From contig NZ_LBMU02000045.1 in the NCBI RefSeq assembly GCF_001005085.2, positions 62,001-126,000 on the forward strand: a stretch of 64,000 bases of DNA. The letters are read 5' to 3'. A program made the translations under genes and the position numbers. A model generated the notes under the pieces. That model saw only the letters and a list, made by a program, of their open reading frames with translations. It did not search any database and was not told the DNA's origin. This document shows positions 40,410-49,639 of the stretch, piece by piece; the stretch's first letter is position 1, and every line of letters starts with the position of its first letter. The stretch is from Streptomyces humi (GTDB taxonomy: Bacteria; Actinomycetota; Actinomycetes; Streptomycetales; Streptomycetaceae).

Positions 40410-42179
40410 ATGCCTGACTACGGACACGACCTCCTCTTCGGTGCTGTCCTGGTGCCGAGTACGGGGCATGCCGACGACACGGTGGCGCTGGCCCGGGTCG
40501 CCGACCAGGCGGGACTGGATCTGGTGAGCGTTCCGGACCACCCTTACCGGCCGGAACTGCTCGACGCGTGGATGGCGCTCGCGGTGATCGCCGCGTCCAC
40601 CAGCCGCGTACGGGTCTTCCCGAACGTCGCGAACCTCCCCCTGCGTCCGCCCGCCGTACTCGCCCGCACCGCCGCCGGCCTGGACCTGCTCAGCGGGGGC
40701 CGGGTCGAACTCGGGCTTGGTGCCGGGGCGTACTGGGACGCCATCGCCGCCGACGGCGGACCGCGCCGGGGACCCGGCGAGGCGGTGCGGGCGACCCGCG
40801 AAGCCATCGACGTCATCCGCGCGCTGTGGGGCGAGGGCCACCGGGTACGCGTACCCGGTGAGCACTACGGGCTCGACGGCGCCGCCGCGGGCCCCGCGCC
40901 CGCGCACCCCATCGGAATCTGGATCGGCGCCGTCGGCCCCCGCATGCTGGCGCTGACCGGCGCGGCGGCGGACGGCTGGCTGCCCAGCGTCCCGCACGTA
41001 CCGCCGGGCCGCCTCGCCGCAGGGCACCGGATCGTCGACGAGGCGGCGGTCACCGCCGGCCGCGCTCCCTCCGCGGTTCGCCGGCTGTACAACCTCTCAC
41101 CAGGTCCGGGCGGCTTCCCCAAAGGCCCGCTCGACGCCTGGCCCGAGCAACTCGCCGCGCTCACCCTGGAGCACGGCACCAGCACCTTCCTGCTGCCCGC
41201 CCATCAGCCGGCCCTGCTCGAGGCGTTCGCCGCGGACGTGGCACCAGCGACACGGGAGCTGGTGACGGCCGAACGCAAACGCGCGCCGCACACGCCGAGT
41301 TCGGCGAACGGCTCGGGGGCGGCACGTGGCCAGGCCCGCGACGCCGGACGGCGTACGGACGGCACCCGGGCAGCCGCCGGTCAGGATGACGCCATCGACG
41401 CGCCGGCTGCCACAGGGGACGCAGGTGTCACGGATGTGGTTCGCAGGTCCGCGGCGGTGATCACCACGCAGCACAGGGCCGTCGCGGACGCGGCGGGGGG
41501 CCGGGCCGGTGTCGCGGGGCCGCGAACAGGTGCTGCCGAGGTCCCGGTCCCGACAACCTCTTCCGGGGATCCGTTGACCGTACGGCCCACTCCGCCCCCG
41601 GAGGCGTGGCGCTCCGTCGAGCGAGCCTGGGACGAGTCGACGCGCCCCGTCGGACCACCCGCGGACCCGGATCGGCGCTATCCGCGTCGCGAGCAGGAGC
41701 CGGCCCGGAACCTCGTCGCCGCGCACGACCAGCTCCGAGCCGATCTCGACCGGCTCCGCGAGGTGGCGCGCGAGGTGCTGGCCGACACCCTCGCACCAGG
41801 GGACGCACGGTCGGAGATCCAGCGGCTCAGCCTGCGGCAGAACTCCTGGACGCTCGGCGCGTACTGCGCGTCCTACTGCCGGATCACCACCCTGCACCAC
41901 ACCCGCGAGGACGAGGATCTCCTGCCCTACCTGCGCCGCTCCGACCCCCGGCTCGGCGAGGTGCTGGACCGACTCACCGAGGAACACCACGCCATCCACG
42001 GTCTGATCGAGCGCATCGACCGCGAACTGGTCGCCCTCGTCGGCGAGGAGAGCGGCGAGAAGGAGCGGGAGGCGCTACGGGCGGCGACGGACCTGCTCAC
42101 AGACGCCATCCTGTCGCATCTGGCATACGAGGAGCGGGAGTTGATCGAGCCGATGGCCAGGTTCGGGACGGGCTGGTGA
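40410..42179 (+). CDS. LLM flavin oxidoreductase fused to a hemerythrin domain
   Basis: A 589-residue two-domain protein. Residues about 8-285 are a luciferase-like monooxygenase barrel of the F420/FMN class (LARVADQAGLDLVSVPDHPY, GGRVELGLGAGAYWDAIA, PIGIWIGAVGPRMLALTG). Residues 290-430 are a disordered Ala/Pro/Thr/Arg linker. Residues 435-585 form a four-helix hemerythrin with candidate iron ligands His439, His496/497, Glu500, His526/527, His530, His570 and Glu574/575. One open frame covers all. The second domain could bind O2 or sense redox state for the flavin domain. It faces the sulfurtransferase/LLM operon at the 3' end. Confidence 0.85.
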   Translation: MPDYGHDLLFGAVLVPSTGHADDTVALARVADQAGLDLVSVPDHPYRPELLDAWMALAVIAASTSRVRVFPNVANLPLRPPAVLARTAAGLDLLSGGRVELGLGAGAYWDAIAADGGPRRGPGEAVRATREAIDVIRALWGEGHRVRVPGEHYGLDGAAAGPAPAHPIGIWIGAVGPRMLALTGAAADGWLPSVPHVPPGRLAAGHRIVDEAAVTAGRAPSAVRRLYNLSPGPGGFPKGPLDAWPEQLAALTLEHGTSTFLLPAHQPALLEAFAADVAPATRELVTAERKRAPHTPSSANGSGAARGQARDAGRRTDGTRAAAGQDDAIDAPAATGDAGVTDVVRRSAAVITTQHRAVADAAGGRAGVAGPRTGAAEVPVPTTSSGDPLTVRPTPPPEAWRSVERAWDESTRPVGPPADPDRRYPRREQEPARNLVAAHDQLRADLDRLREVAREVLADTLAPGDARSEIQRLSLRQNSWTLGAYCASYCRITTLHHTREDEDLLPYLRRSDPRLGEVLDRLTEEHHAIHGLIERIDRELVALVGEESGEKEREALRAATDLLTDAILSHLAYEERELIEPMARFGTGW

Positions 42180-42203
42180 ACGCCGGCCCCGACCCGCCCG
42201 TCC

Positions 42204-43034
42204 CTACCCGGGCTCCACGCCGGTCGCCACCGGCCGGGACAGGTCCGCCGACCAGGCGGACCAGGAGCCCGGGTAGAGGGCCGCACCGGTGATGCCGGCG
42301 TGTTCGAGGGCCAGGAGGTCGTGGCAGGCGGTGACCCCGCTGCCGCAGTAGACGACGACATCGGCGCCGTCCTCGATTCCCAGCCCCCGGTAGTGTGCGC
42401 TCAGTTGCTCAGGCGCCAGGAAAGTGCCGTCCGGCGCGAGGTTCGCACTCCAGGGAGCGCTGTGGGCGCCGGGGATGTGGCCGGAACGGACATCCGTCGG
42501 CAGGACATGCACACCGGAGTACCGGTCCGCGGCACGGGCGTCGAGGACGATCGCGTCGCCCGCCGCGACCTGATCGGCGCTCCGCAGCGCCTCCTGGGGC
42601 CACTGCACCGGCGTCAGCCGCGCCCCGGGGAGCACGACGGCGCCGGTCTCGGTCTCGCCGGGCCAGCCGGTCAGCCCGCCGTCGAGCAGGGCAGCGGGCC
42701 GTCCGGTCCGGCGCAGCAGCCACACCAGCCGGGCGGCGTACGGCCCGCCGTCGGCGTCGTACGCGACCACCGTCGCACCGTCCCCGATGCCGAGCGCACC
42801 CAACGCTTCCGCGAACGACGCTGGTTGGGGCAGCGGGTGGCGCCCACCGGTCGCGTCGGGCGGGCCGGACAGGACCGTGTCGACGTCGACCCAGACCGCG
42901 CCGGGCAGATGGCCGCTGAGGTAGGCCGCGTAGCCGCTGCGGCCGTCCAGGAACCAGCGGACGTCGGCGAGCACGAGGGTGTCGCGGTGCGCGCCGACCC
43001 ACTCGGCGTCGACCACGGGCGGCAGCTCAGGCAC
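42204..43034 (-). CDS. Thiosulfate/3-mercaptopyruvate sulfurtransferase (two rhodanese domains)
   Basis: A 276-residue SseA-type tandem rhodanese. Domain 1 (residues about 5-125) is non-catalytic, with VLADVRWFLDGRSGYAAYLS. Domain 2 (about 150-270) has IVLDARAADRYSG and the active loop VYCGSGVTACH, Cys about residue 229. CGSGVTA is typical of thiosulfate or mercaptopyruvate sulfurtransferases. It overlaps the LLM gene by 8 bp, so it ends the ABC importer/LLM operon. This suggests it processes sulfur released by the LLM enzyme, or supplies sulfur to the pathway. Confidence 0.87.
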   Translation of the reverse strand: MPELPPVVDAEWVGAHRDTLVLADVRWFLDGRSGYAAYLSGHLPGAVWVDVDTVLSGPPDATGGRHPLPQPASFAEALGALGIGDGATVVAYDADGGPYAARLVWLLRRTGRPAALLDGGLTGWPGETETGAVVLPGARLTPVQWPQEALRSADQVAAGDAIVLDARAADRYSGVHVLPTDVRSGHIPGAHSAPWSANLAPDGTFLAPEQLSAHYRGLGIEDGADVVVYCGSGVTACHDLLALEHAGITGAALYPGSWSAWSADLSRPVATGVEPG

Positions 43035-44076
43035 CGGTCACCGCCTCGGTCCCGAGACCGGCGACCTGGGGAAGGACCTCGGCTGCGGTCAGTTCGGCGG
43101 CCGCCTGGACCTCCGCGTACGGGATCCCGCCGACATCGATGGCGAGGAGGTGCAGGTCGTGGCCCCACAGTTCGTGCAGGCGGCCCAGTTTGTCGACGAC
43201 CTCGGCGGGGCTGCCGCAGATCGCGGGCCCGTTGTCGCCGATGTACGTGTCGAAGTCCGGCGGGATCGTGAAGTGTGTGGTGCCGGGCTTCTTCACGGTC
43301 AGGTAGTTGTTCATGTAGGAGGCCCACACGGAGCGCGCCCGCTGGGACGTCTCCGCGACGAAGACATGGCTGGCGGCACCGAGCCTGCCGGGCGGGTCGG
43401 TGCGTCCGCTCTCCTGCCACAGGGCGCGGTAGGCGTCGAAGACCGGTACGAACGTGCCGGGTTCACGCGCGGTGGTCCCCACCACCAGCGGCAGCCCGTG
43501 TTCGACCGCGAGCCGCACGGACTCCGACCCCACACCGCCACTGATCCACAGCGGCGGCCTCTCCTGCAACGGCCGGGGTTGTACGGTGACTTCGGCCAGC
43601 GGCGGCCTGAACTCGCCGTGCCAGGTGACCCGTTCCTCGGTCCACAGCCGGATCAGCAGCTCGGTGTTCTCCCGTTTGCGCGCCGCCTTCGAGTCGGGGG
43701 ACTGGCCGAACACCGCGTACGGCTCCGGGAAGAAGGAGCCGCCCGCGATGAGTTCGAGTCGGCCGCCGGACAGCAGGTCGACGAGCGCGTAGTCCTCGGC
43801 GACGAGCACCGGGTCGCGGTTGGCGACGAGCGTCGTCCCTGTCGCCAGCCTGATCGTCGTCGTGTGCTCCGCGATCGCGGCCAGCACCAGTGCGGGCGAG
43901 GAGATGACGTCCCGCTCCCCGAAGTGGTGCTCGCCGACGGTGTACCAGACGAACCCGGCGTCCTCCGCGTCGGCTGCCGCGCGCACCACGTCCCGCAGCC
44001 GCTGGCGCTGGGTGAGGGTCTTGCCGGTGAGCGGGTCGGGCAGAAGACTGCCGAACGTGATGAGCCCTAGCTGCAT
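43027..44076 (-). CDS. LLM-class flavin-dependent oxidoreductase
   Basis: A 349-residue luciferase-like barrel: MQLGLITFGSLLPDPLTGKT, FVWYTVGEHHFGERDVISSP, LVDLLSGGRLELIAGG, and ERPPLWISGGVGSESVRLAV. EHHFG is characteristic of the FMN/FMNH2 luciferase subgroup with His near the flavin. It overlaps the ABC ATPase gene by 10 bp and the sulfurtransferase gene by 8 bp, one tight operon. In sulfur-scavenging operons such enzymes cleave C-S bonds with FMNH2. Here either that or oxidation of the polyketide is possible. Confidence 0.86.
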   Translation of the reverse strand: MQLGLITFGSLLPDPLTGKTLTQRQRLRDVVRAAADAEDAGFVWYTVGEHHFGERDVISSPALVLAAIAEHTTTIRLATGTTLVANRDPVLVAEDYALVDLLSGGRLELIAGGSFFPEPYAVFGQSPDSKAARKRENTELLIRLWTEERVTWHGEFRPPLAEVTVQPRPLQERPPLWISGGVGSESVRLAVEHGLPLVVGTTAREPGTFVPVFDAYRALWQESGRTDPPGRLGAASHVFVAETSQRARSVWASYMNNYLTVKKPGTTHFTIPPDFDTYIGDNGPAICGSPAEVVDKLGRLHELWGHDLHLLAIDVGGIPYAEVQAAAELTAAEVLPQVAGLGTEAVTGA

Positions 44077-46088
44077 GGAATGTCCTCCGTCGCGCTGCGG
44101 CCCGGCACGGCGGCCAGCAGCTCCCGGGTGTAAGGGTGTCGCGGCGCCCTCAGCAGTTCCTCCGCGGGCCCGCTCTCCACGATCCGGCCGCCGCGCATGA
44201 CCGCGATCCGGTCACTGACCTGTGCCACGACAGCCAGGTCGTGAGAGATGAACAGATAACTCAGCCCGTGCCGCTCCTGAAGCCCGACGAGCAGCTCCAG
44301 GATCCGGGCCTGAATGGTGACGTCGAGCGCGGACACCGGCTCGTCGCACACGAGCACTTCCGGCCCGAGCGCCAACGCCCGTGCGATGGCCACCCGTTGC
44401 CGCTGCCCACCGGACAGCTCGGCCGCCTTGCGCCGCTCCACGCCGGCCGGCAGCGCCACATCGTCGAGCAGCCGCCGCGCCTCTCCGCCCCACCGCGTCC
44501 TGTTCCCGATCCTGTGGTTGCGCAACGGCTCGGTCAGCAACTCCTCGACGGTGAAACGGGGGTTCAGCGAGGCGTACGGATTCTGATAGACAAGCTGGAT
44601 TCGACGGTGCAGCGCCCGCCGCGCGGCTCCCCGCACGGTGGTGACATCGACCCCGTCCAGCAGCACCGTTCCGCTGTCGACCCGCTCCAGCCCGAGAATC
44701 ATTCGCGCGGTGGTCGACTTCCCCGACCCGGACTCCCCCACCAGGCCGAGGGTCTCGGCTCTGCCCAGCTCGAACCCGACCCCGTCGACTGCGGTGTGCG
44801 TACGACGCCGTGACAGGACCGGCCCCCGGACGGGGAAGGCCCGGGTGAGACCGGTGACGATCAACAGGGGTGCTGTCGAAACCGGTTCGCCGGGGGTAGG
44901 TCGAGCAGCGCGGATTGCCGCACCCGCTGCCACGGGGTCAGCCGTGCGTGCGGAGGCGACGGGGGCCGGGGCGGAGCCTGTGCCGGAACGGTCACGCGGA
45001 GGCCGGGCCGTGAGGGTCGGTGCGTCCGCCAGCAGTCGGCGTGTGTACGGGTGTCGGGGGTCAGCGAGCACTCGCTGGGCAGGCCCCGACTCCACCACCC
45101 GTCCCTGCGACATCACCACCACGTGCTGCGCCCGGTCGGCGACCACTGCGAGGTCGTGGGTGACCAGGAGCATGGCGGTGCCGGTGGTGGTGACGACTTC
45201 CTGGAGGTGGTCGAGGAGTTGGCGCTGGACCGTGACGTCGAGGGCCGAGGTGGGTTCATCGGCGATGAGGAGGCGGGGGCGGGCGGCGGTGGCGATGGCG
45301 ATGAGCACGCGTTGGCGCATGCCACCGGAGAGTTCGTGGGGGTACTGGCGGGCGCGTTGTGCCGGGTCGGGCAGTCCGGCCTCGGCGAGGAGGTCGACGG
45401 CTCGGGTGGGGGCCTCCCTGCGGGTGGCCAGGCCGTGTACCCGAAGCACCTCGGCGACCTGCGCGCCGACCGGCTTGACCGGGTCGAGACTGACGCCGGG
45501 GTCCTGCGGGATCAGGCCGACACGCCGCCCCCGCACCTCCCGCCATGCCCGCTCCCCGAGCCCGGTCAGCTCCTCGCCCTGGAGCCGGACAGAACCGCCC
45601 AGCACCACGCCCCCGGCCGGCAACAGCCCGACCAGTGCGTGGGCGGTACTGCTCTTCCCCGACCCGGACTCCCCCACCACGGCGGTGATCTCCCCGGCCG
45701 TCGCTCTCAGATCGAGCCCGTCCACAGCGAGGTGCGTACCATGCGCGCCGCGGTACCCGATCCGCAGGCCTCGCACGGCCAGCAGCGGATCCCCGGCCGA
45801 CGCCCCGGGCGGAACCGCAGCGCGAGCACCGGGGCTCCCGGCCGCACCGTCAGCGCCCCCGGCCCCCGCACGAGAGCCCCGGTTCCTCGCCGAACCACGA
45901 GCGGAGAGGGCATGGTCCGGCGTCTCGTCACCGCCGTGCGCGGGAGAGGCACCAGTCGATACTGTCGCGTGGGCGCCAGGGACTTCGGTCGGGCCGTCAT
46001 CGCACGCGGGACCCCGCGCCGACACGTCCGCGCGGGAACCGCGGCCCCTCGCCGAGTCGTGATCACGCACCGGTTCCACCGGATTCAC
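44067..46088 (-). CDS. Tandem ABC ATPase (DppD-DppF fusion), oligopeptide/nickel type
   Basis: A 673-residue protein with two complete ATPase domains. Walker A GESGSGKS occurs at 139-146 and 451-458, with signatures HELSGGMRQRV and AELSGGQRQRV, and Walker B ADEPTSALD and CDEPVSALD. Each ATPase is followed by the oligopeptide-binding C-terminal stretch (HPYTRRLLADAP, HPYTRELLAAVP). The GTG at 46088 is chosen because GGAAGGGAGG lies just before it and it overlaps the permease stop by 4 nt. The first 100 residues and the middle linker (360-410) are low-complexity. It energises both permeases. Confidence 0.86.
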   Translation of the reverse strand: MNPVEPVRDHDSARGRGSRADVSARGPACDDGPTEVPGAHATVSTGASPAHGGDETPDHALSARGSARNRGSRAGAGGADGAAGSPGARAAVPPGASAGDPLLAVRGLRIGYRGAHGTHLAVDGLDLRATAGEITAVVGESGSGKSSTAHALVGLLPAGGVVLGGSVRLQGEELTGLGERAWREVRGRRVGLIPQDPGVSLDPVKPVGAQVAEVLRVHGLATRREAPTRAVDLLAEAGLPDPAQRARQYPHELSGGMRQRVLIAIATAARPRLLIADEPTSALDVTVQRQLLDHLQEVVTTTGTAMLLVTHDLAVVADRAQHVVVMSQGRVVESGPAQRVLADPRHPYTRRLLADAPTLTARPPRDRSGTGSAPAPVASARTADPVAAGAAIRAARPTPGEPVSTAPLLIVTGLTRAFPVRGPVLSRRRTHTAVDGVGFELGRAETLGLVGESGSGKSTTARMILGLERVDSGTVLLDGVDVTTVRGAARRALHRRIQLVYQNPYASLNPRFTVEELLTEPLRNHRIGNRTRWGGEARRLLDDVALPAGVERRKAAELSGGQRQRVAIARALALGPEVLVCDEPVSALDVTIQARILELLVGLQERHGLSYLFISHDLAVVAQVSDRIAVMRGGRIVESGPAEELLRAPRHPYTRELLAAVPGRSATEDIPCS

Positions 46089-46957
46089 CGATGCCTCCCT
46101 TCCGCTTCGAGTACTCGTGACAGCCGGTTCGCCGCGAGGACGACGACCGTGACGGTGAGACTGGGCAGGGTGGTCAGCCACCAGGCCGTGGCGAGGTAGT
46201 TGCGGCCGTCGGCGACGAGGGAGCCCCACTCGGGGGCCGGAGGCGGTTCGCCGTAGCCGAGGAAGCCGAGGCTGGAGACGGCGAGGACGACGAGGCCGAA
46301 GTCGAGGGCGGCCAGGGCCAGGACGGGGCCGATGGCGGACGGGAGGATGTAGCGGGGGAGGATGCGCCACCAGCGCGCACCGCAGAGGATGGCGGCCTCG
46401 ACGTACGGTGCGGCTCGTACGCGCAGCACTTCCGCCCGCATGACTCGGGTGAACGCGGCGACACTGGTCGTGCCGATGGCGACGGCGATCTGACCGGTGC
46501 CCACGCCGAGCGCGGTGACAAGGGTGAGGGAGAGCAGGAGCGGCGGGACGGACATCGTGACCTCGACGGCCCGCATGATGAGCGCATCCGTCCAGCGGCC
46601 GAAGAACCCGGCGACGAGCCCGAGGATCAGTCCGCCGCCCAGGGCGATGAGGATGGCCAGGACGGTGGCGCGGAGCGACAGAGCCGCGCCGTGGACCACT
46701 CGGGCGTAGATGTCGCGGCCCAACTGGTCCGTTCCGAAGAGGTGTCGGGCGCTCGGCGGTCGGAAGCGGTCCGCCGGTACGCCGGTGACGGGGCTGCGGG
46801 AGGTGAACCAGTCCGGGACGAGGGCCCAGCCGAGGACGGTCCCGAGGACGAGGACGGAGAGCGTGACGCCGGGTGAGCGGAGTGGGGCCGAGAACACGCG
46901 GCGAAGTCGTGCGGGCTCCCGGACCGGCTCGACGGGCGACCGGGTCAGCGTCGTCAT
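46085..46957 (-). CDS. ABC permease, DppC type
   Basis: A 290-residue membrane protein with an N-terminal cytoplasmic leader, a conserved HLFGTDQLGRDIYARVVHGA region before the core, and the inner-loop coupling motif AAILCGARWWRILPRYILPS. This is the BPD inner-membrane component DppC/OppC type. Overlaps its neighbours by 4 bp on both sides (GTGA and ATGA), so it is translationally coupled. Confidence 0.87.
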   Translation of the reverse strand: MTTLTRSPVEPVREPARLRRVFSAPLRSPGVTLSVLVLGTVLGWALVPDWFTSRSPVTGVPADRFRPPSARHLFGTDQLGRDIYARVVHGAALSLRATVLAILIALGGGLILGLVAGFFGRWTDALIMRAVEVTMSVPPLLLSLTLVTALGVGTGQIAVAIGTTSVAAFTRVMRAEVLRVRAAPYVEAAILCGARWWRILPRYILPSAIGPVLALAALDFGLVVLAVSSLGFLGYGEPPPAPEWGSLVADGRNYLATAWWLTTLPSLTVTVVVLAANRLSRVLEAEGRHR

Positions 46958-47913
46958 GCGGTCACCAGCCGTCCCGTGGCGCGGATGCGGGGGTCGAGCA
47001 CCGGGTACAGCAGGTCGATCAGCAGGTTGACCACCGCGAAGGCCAGGGCGGCGACCACCACCACCCCTTGTACGACCGGCAGGTCCTGCGCGGAGACGGC
47101 GGACTGGGTGATGCGGCCCATGCCGGGCCGTGCGAAGACTGTCTCGACGACGACCGCACCGCCGATCAGCGAGCCGACGAGCATCCCGGCGACGGTCGCG
47201 GCCGGGATGGCCGCGTTGCGCAGCCCGTGGCCGAACAGGAGCCGGGTCCGGCCCGCGCCGGTGGCGCGGACGGTGTCGGCGTACGGCTCCTGGAGGGTCG
47301 TGTGGAGGGACTTGCCGAGGACCTGGGCGACCAGTGCGGCTCCCGGGATCGCCATGGTGCAGGCGGGCAGGATCACGCCGGCGAAGCCGCTGTCACCGAA
47401 GGAGGGGAAGAGGTGCCAGCGGAAGGAGAGGAGCTGGATCAGGACGAGTCCCACCCAGAAGGAGGGCAGCGACACCGCGAACGACGGAAGTGAGCGCAGG
47501 AGCTGGCGTAGGAGGGGGCTCGCGGTCAGGTTCGCGGCGACCCCGAGCAGCGTGCCCAGGGTCAGCGCGAGCAGCAGTGCGAGGGTGCCGACCTGGAGGG
47601 TCGGTGGGACGGCGTCGGCGATCATGCGGGAGACCGGCTGCCCGGTCTGGAGGGACGCGCCGAGGTCGCCGTGGAGCGCGCCGGCGAGGGCGGAGCCGTA
47701 CTGGACGATCAGCGGCCGGTCGAAGCCGAGTTCCGCGCGGGCCTGGGCGACCTGCCGCGGTGACAGTTCGGCGAAGCCGCCGCGTCCGCTGAGCATGAGC
47801 GCGACCGGGTCGCCTGGCAGCAGTCGCAGCGCGACGAAGGTGAGGGTGAACGCGGCCCAGACGACGAACACCGCGCGCAGTGTCCGGGTGGCCGTGTACA
47901 GGGCCGTGTGCAC
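46954..47913 (-). CDS. ABC permease, DppB type
   Basis: A 319-residue membrane protein. First TM (RAVFVVWAAFTLTFVALRLL) followed by the periplasmic LPGDPVALMLSGRGG, and the coupling loop DTVRATGAGRTRLLFGHGLR. This is DppB/OppB type. Together with the DppC-type protein it forms the channel. Confidence 0.87.
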   Translation of the reverse strand: MHTALYTATRTLRAVFVVWAAFTLTFVALRLLPGDPVALMLSGRGGFAELSPRQVAQARAELGFDRPLIVQYGSALAGALHGDLGASLQTGQPVSRMIADAVPPTLQVGTLALLLALTLGTLLGVAANLTASPLLRQLLRSLPSFAVSLPSFWVGLVLIQLLSFRWHLFPSFGDSGFAGVILPACTMAIPGAALVAQVLGKSLHTTLQEPYADTVRATGAGRTRLLFGHGLRNAAIPAATVAGMLVGSLIGGAVVVETVFARPGMGRITQSAVSAQDLPVVQGVVVVAALAFAVVNLLIDLLYPVLDPRIRATGRLVTA

Positions 47914-47925
47914 AGTCGACCCCCC

Positions 47926-49530
47926 TCAGCCCAGCCAGGCGTCGTACAGGTCGAACCGGTTGGAGGCGTCGAGGGTGAAGCCCCTGACCTTGTCGGAGAC
48001 GCCGTGGACCTGGGCGCCCTCGTAGAGCGGGACGGTGTCTGCGTGGTCCAGGATCCAGCGGACCGCGTTGGACACGGCGGTCTGGCGGGTCTTCGTGTCG
48101 GTCGCCGCGGCCTCCTGCTCCAGGTAGGTGTCGAGTTCACTCGCCGGCAGATGCCAGAGGTTGGCGCTCTTGCTGTAGAAGATGGTGCGCAGCACGTCCG
48201 GGTCGGCGCGGGTGACACCGACGGCGGTGAGGTCGAAGTTGCCCTTCTGCTGCTGCTCGACGTAGACGGCCGGGGTGACGGCCTTCAGCTTCAGGTCGAC
48301 GCCGATCTTCCGGAGTTGCTGCTGCACGGCCTCGTTCGCGGGCGGCATCGGCGCGGGGATCAGCCAGGTGAGGGCGAGCGGCTTGCCGGCCTTCTCCCGG
48401 ATGCCGCTCTTGCCCGCGTTCCAACCCGCGCTGTCCAGCAGGGCTTTGGCGCCCTGTGGGTCGTATCGGAGTCTGTCGGAGAAGTCCACGTAGTACGGCG
48501 TCGTCGAGGACAGCACGCTCGTGGCGGGCTTGTACGAGTGACTGAACACCGAGTCGACGAGCCCTTGCCGGTCGATGCCCTTGAGGAGCGCCTCGCGGAC
48601 CTTCTGGTCAGCGAGGATTCCCCGGTGGTTGAGGGAGAGCGGCGGTACGAGCCCGGGTCCCGGCGCCGACAGGACGCGGAAGCCGTTGCCCTTGAACTGG
48701 GCCTCGTCCGTGGGCTGTAGTGCTTTGGCGATGTCCACCTGACCGGAGGAGAGGGCGCCGGTACGGGCGCCGGCCTCCGGGATGAACGTGAACTTCACCT
48801 CGCTGAGGTAGGCGGCGCCCTTGTGCGTGGCGAGGGACGACGGCCAGGCGTAGTCCGCCCGCTTCTTCAGTACGGCTTCCTGGTTGGTGGTGTAGTGGTC
48901 CAGGACGTACGGGCCCGAGCCGATGAACTTGCCCCGGCAGCGGTCGGCGGCCGAGGCCGTGAACGATGCGGGCGACAGGATCCCCAAGCCGACGGTCGAC
49001 GTCGCCTGGAGGAACTGGGCGTTGGCCGTGGCGAACTTGACGGTGAGGGTGTGCGCGTCGGTGACGGTCGTGCCCCGGTAGCCGATCAGATAGCTGGGGG
49101 CGCCGTTCGCGGGCAGCTTCACCAGGTTGTCGAACGTGGCCTTCACGGCCGCCGCGTCGACGGGCTTGCCGTCGCTGAAGGTGACGCCGTCGCGCAGCAC
49201 GAACGTGAAAGCGCTGCCGTCCGCGCTGGTCGTGAACGACTTCGCCAGCCACGGCACGATCTTGCCGGACTTAGGATCCTGAGCGGTGAGCGAGTCGACC
49301 ACGGACCGGGTGATGTCGACCGCGCTGATCTGCCCCGTCTGCTGCGGATCCAGGCACCCCGGATCCGCCTCGGCCCCGACCAGCAGTGTCCCCCCGTCGC
49401 GCGGCGCCCCGTCACTCGTACCGCCCGAGTCCCCGCCCCCGCCCGAACACGCGGCGACGGGCAGGACGACCGCGAGCAGCGCGCCCGCGAGACGAAGCCG
49501 ACGGCGCGAGCGGGTGGTTCTGGTGGGCAT
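47926..49530 (-). CDS. ABC substrate-binding lipoprotein, family 5 (oligopeptide/nickel type)
   Basis: A 534-residue lipoprotein with a twin-Arg-rich signal (TRSRRRLRLAGALLAVVLP) and lipobox VAAC (Cys28). The class C binding fold is visible: VVDSLTAQDPKSGKIVPWLA, FTFVLRDGVTFSDGKPVDAA and ESRVRFT-like strands through VKFTFIPEAGARTGALSSGQ. Such proteins bind peptides, nickel complexes, or other amphipathic ligands; the substrate cannot be read from sequence. It is the first gene of the importer/LLM/rhodanese operon, with no obvious terminator before the next gene. Confidence 0.86.
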   Translation of the reverse strand: MPTRTTRSRRRLRLAGALLAVVLPVAACSGGGGDSGGTSDGAPRDGGTLLVGAEADPGCLDPQQTGQISAVDITRSVVDSLTAQDPKSGKIVPWLAKSFTTSADGSAFTFVLRDGVTFSDGKPVDAAAVKATFDNLVKLPANGAPSYLIGYRGTTVTDAHTLTVKFATANAQFLQATSTVGLGILSPASFTASAADRCRGKFIGSGPYVLDHYTTNQEAVLKKRADYAWPSSLATHKGAAYLSEVKFTFIPEAGARTGALSSGQVDIAKALQPTDEAQFKGNGFRVLSAPGPGLVPPLSLNHRGILADQKVREALLKGIDRQGLVDSVFSHSYKPATSVLSSTTPYYVDFSDRLRYDPQGAKALLDSAGWNAGKSGIREKAGKPLALTWLIPAPMPPANEAVQQQLRKIGVDLKLKAVTPAVYVEQQQKGNFDLTAVGVTRADPDVLRTIFYSKSANLWHLPASELDTYLEQEAAATDTKTRQTAVSNAVRWILDHADTVPLYEGAQVHGVSDKVRGFTLDASNRFDLYDAWLG

Positions 49531-49639
49531 GTCAGGACCTTTCTCGAAGGGACTCGGGTTCTCGAAGGACTCGGGGGAATCGGCGGGCGGGGTCGGGGCG
49601 CGCCCGATGAACGCCACGCGACAGCGGACGCGGTGCCGG

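Noticed and set aside
42204..49530. Nickel importer (NikABCDE)
   Set aside because: Family 5 binding proteins include nickel carriers, but there is no urease, hydrogenase or NikR gene, and the LLM/rhodanese context suggests another substrate.
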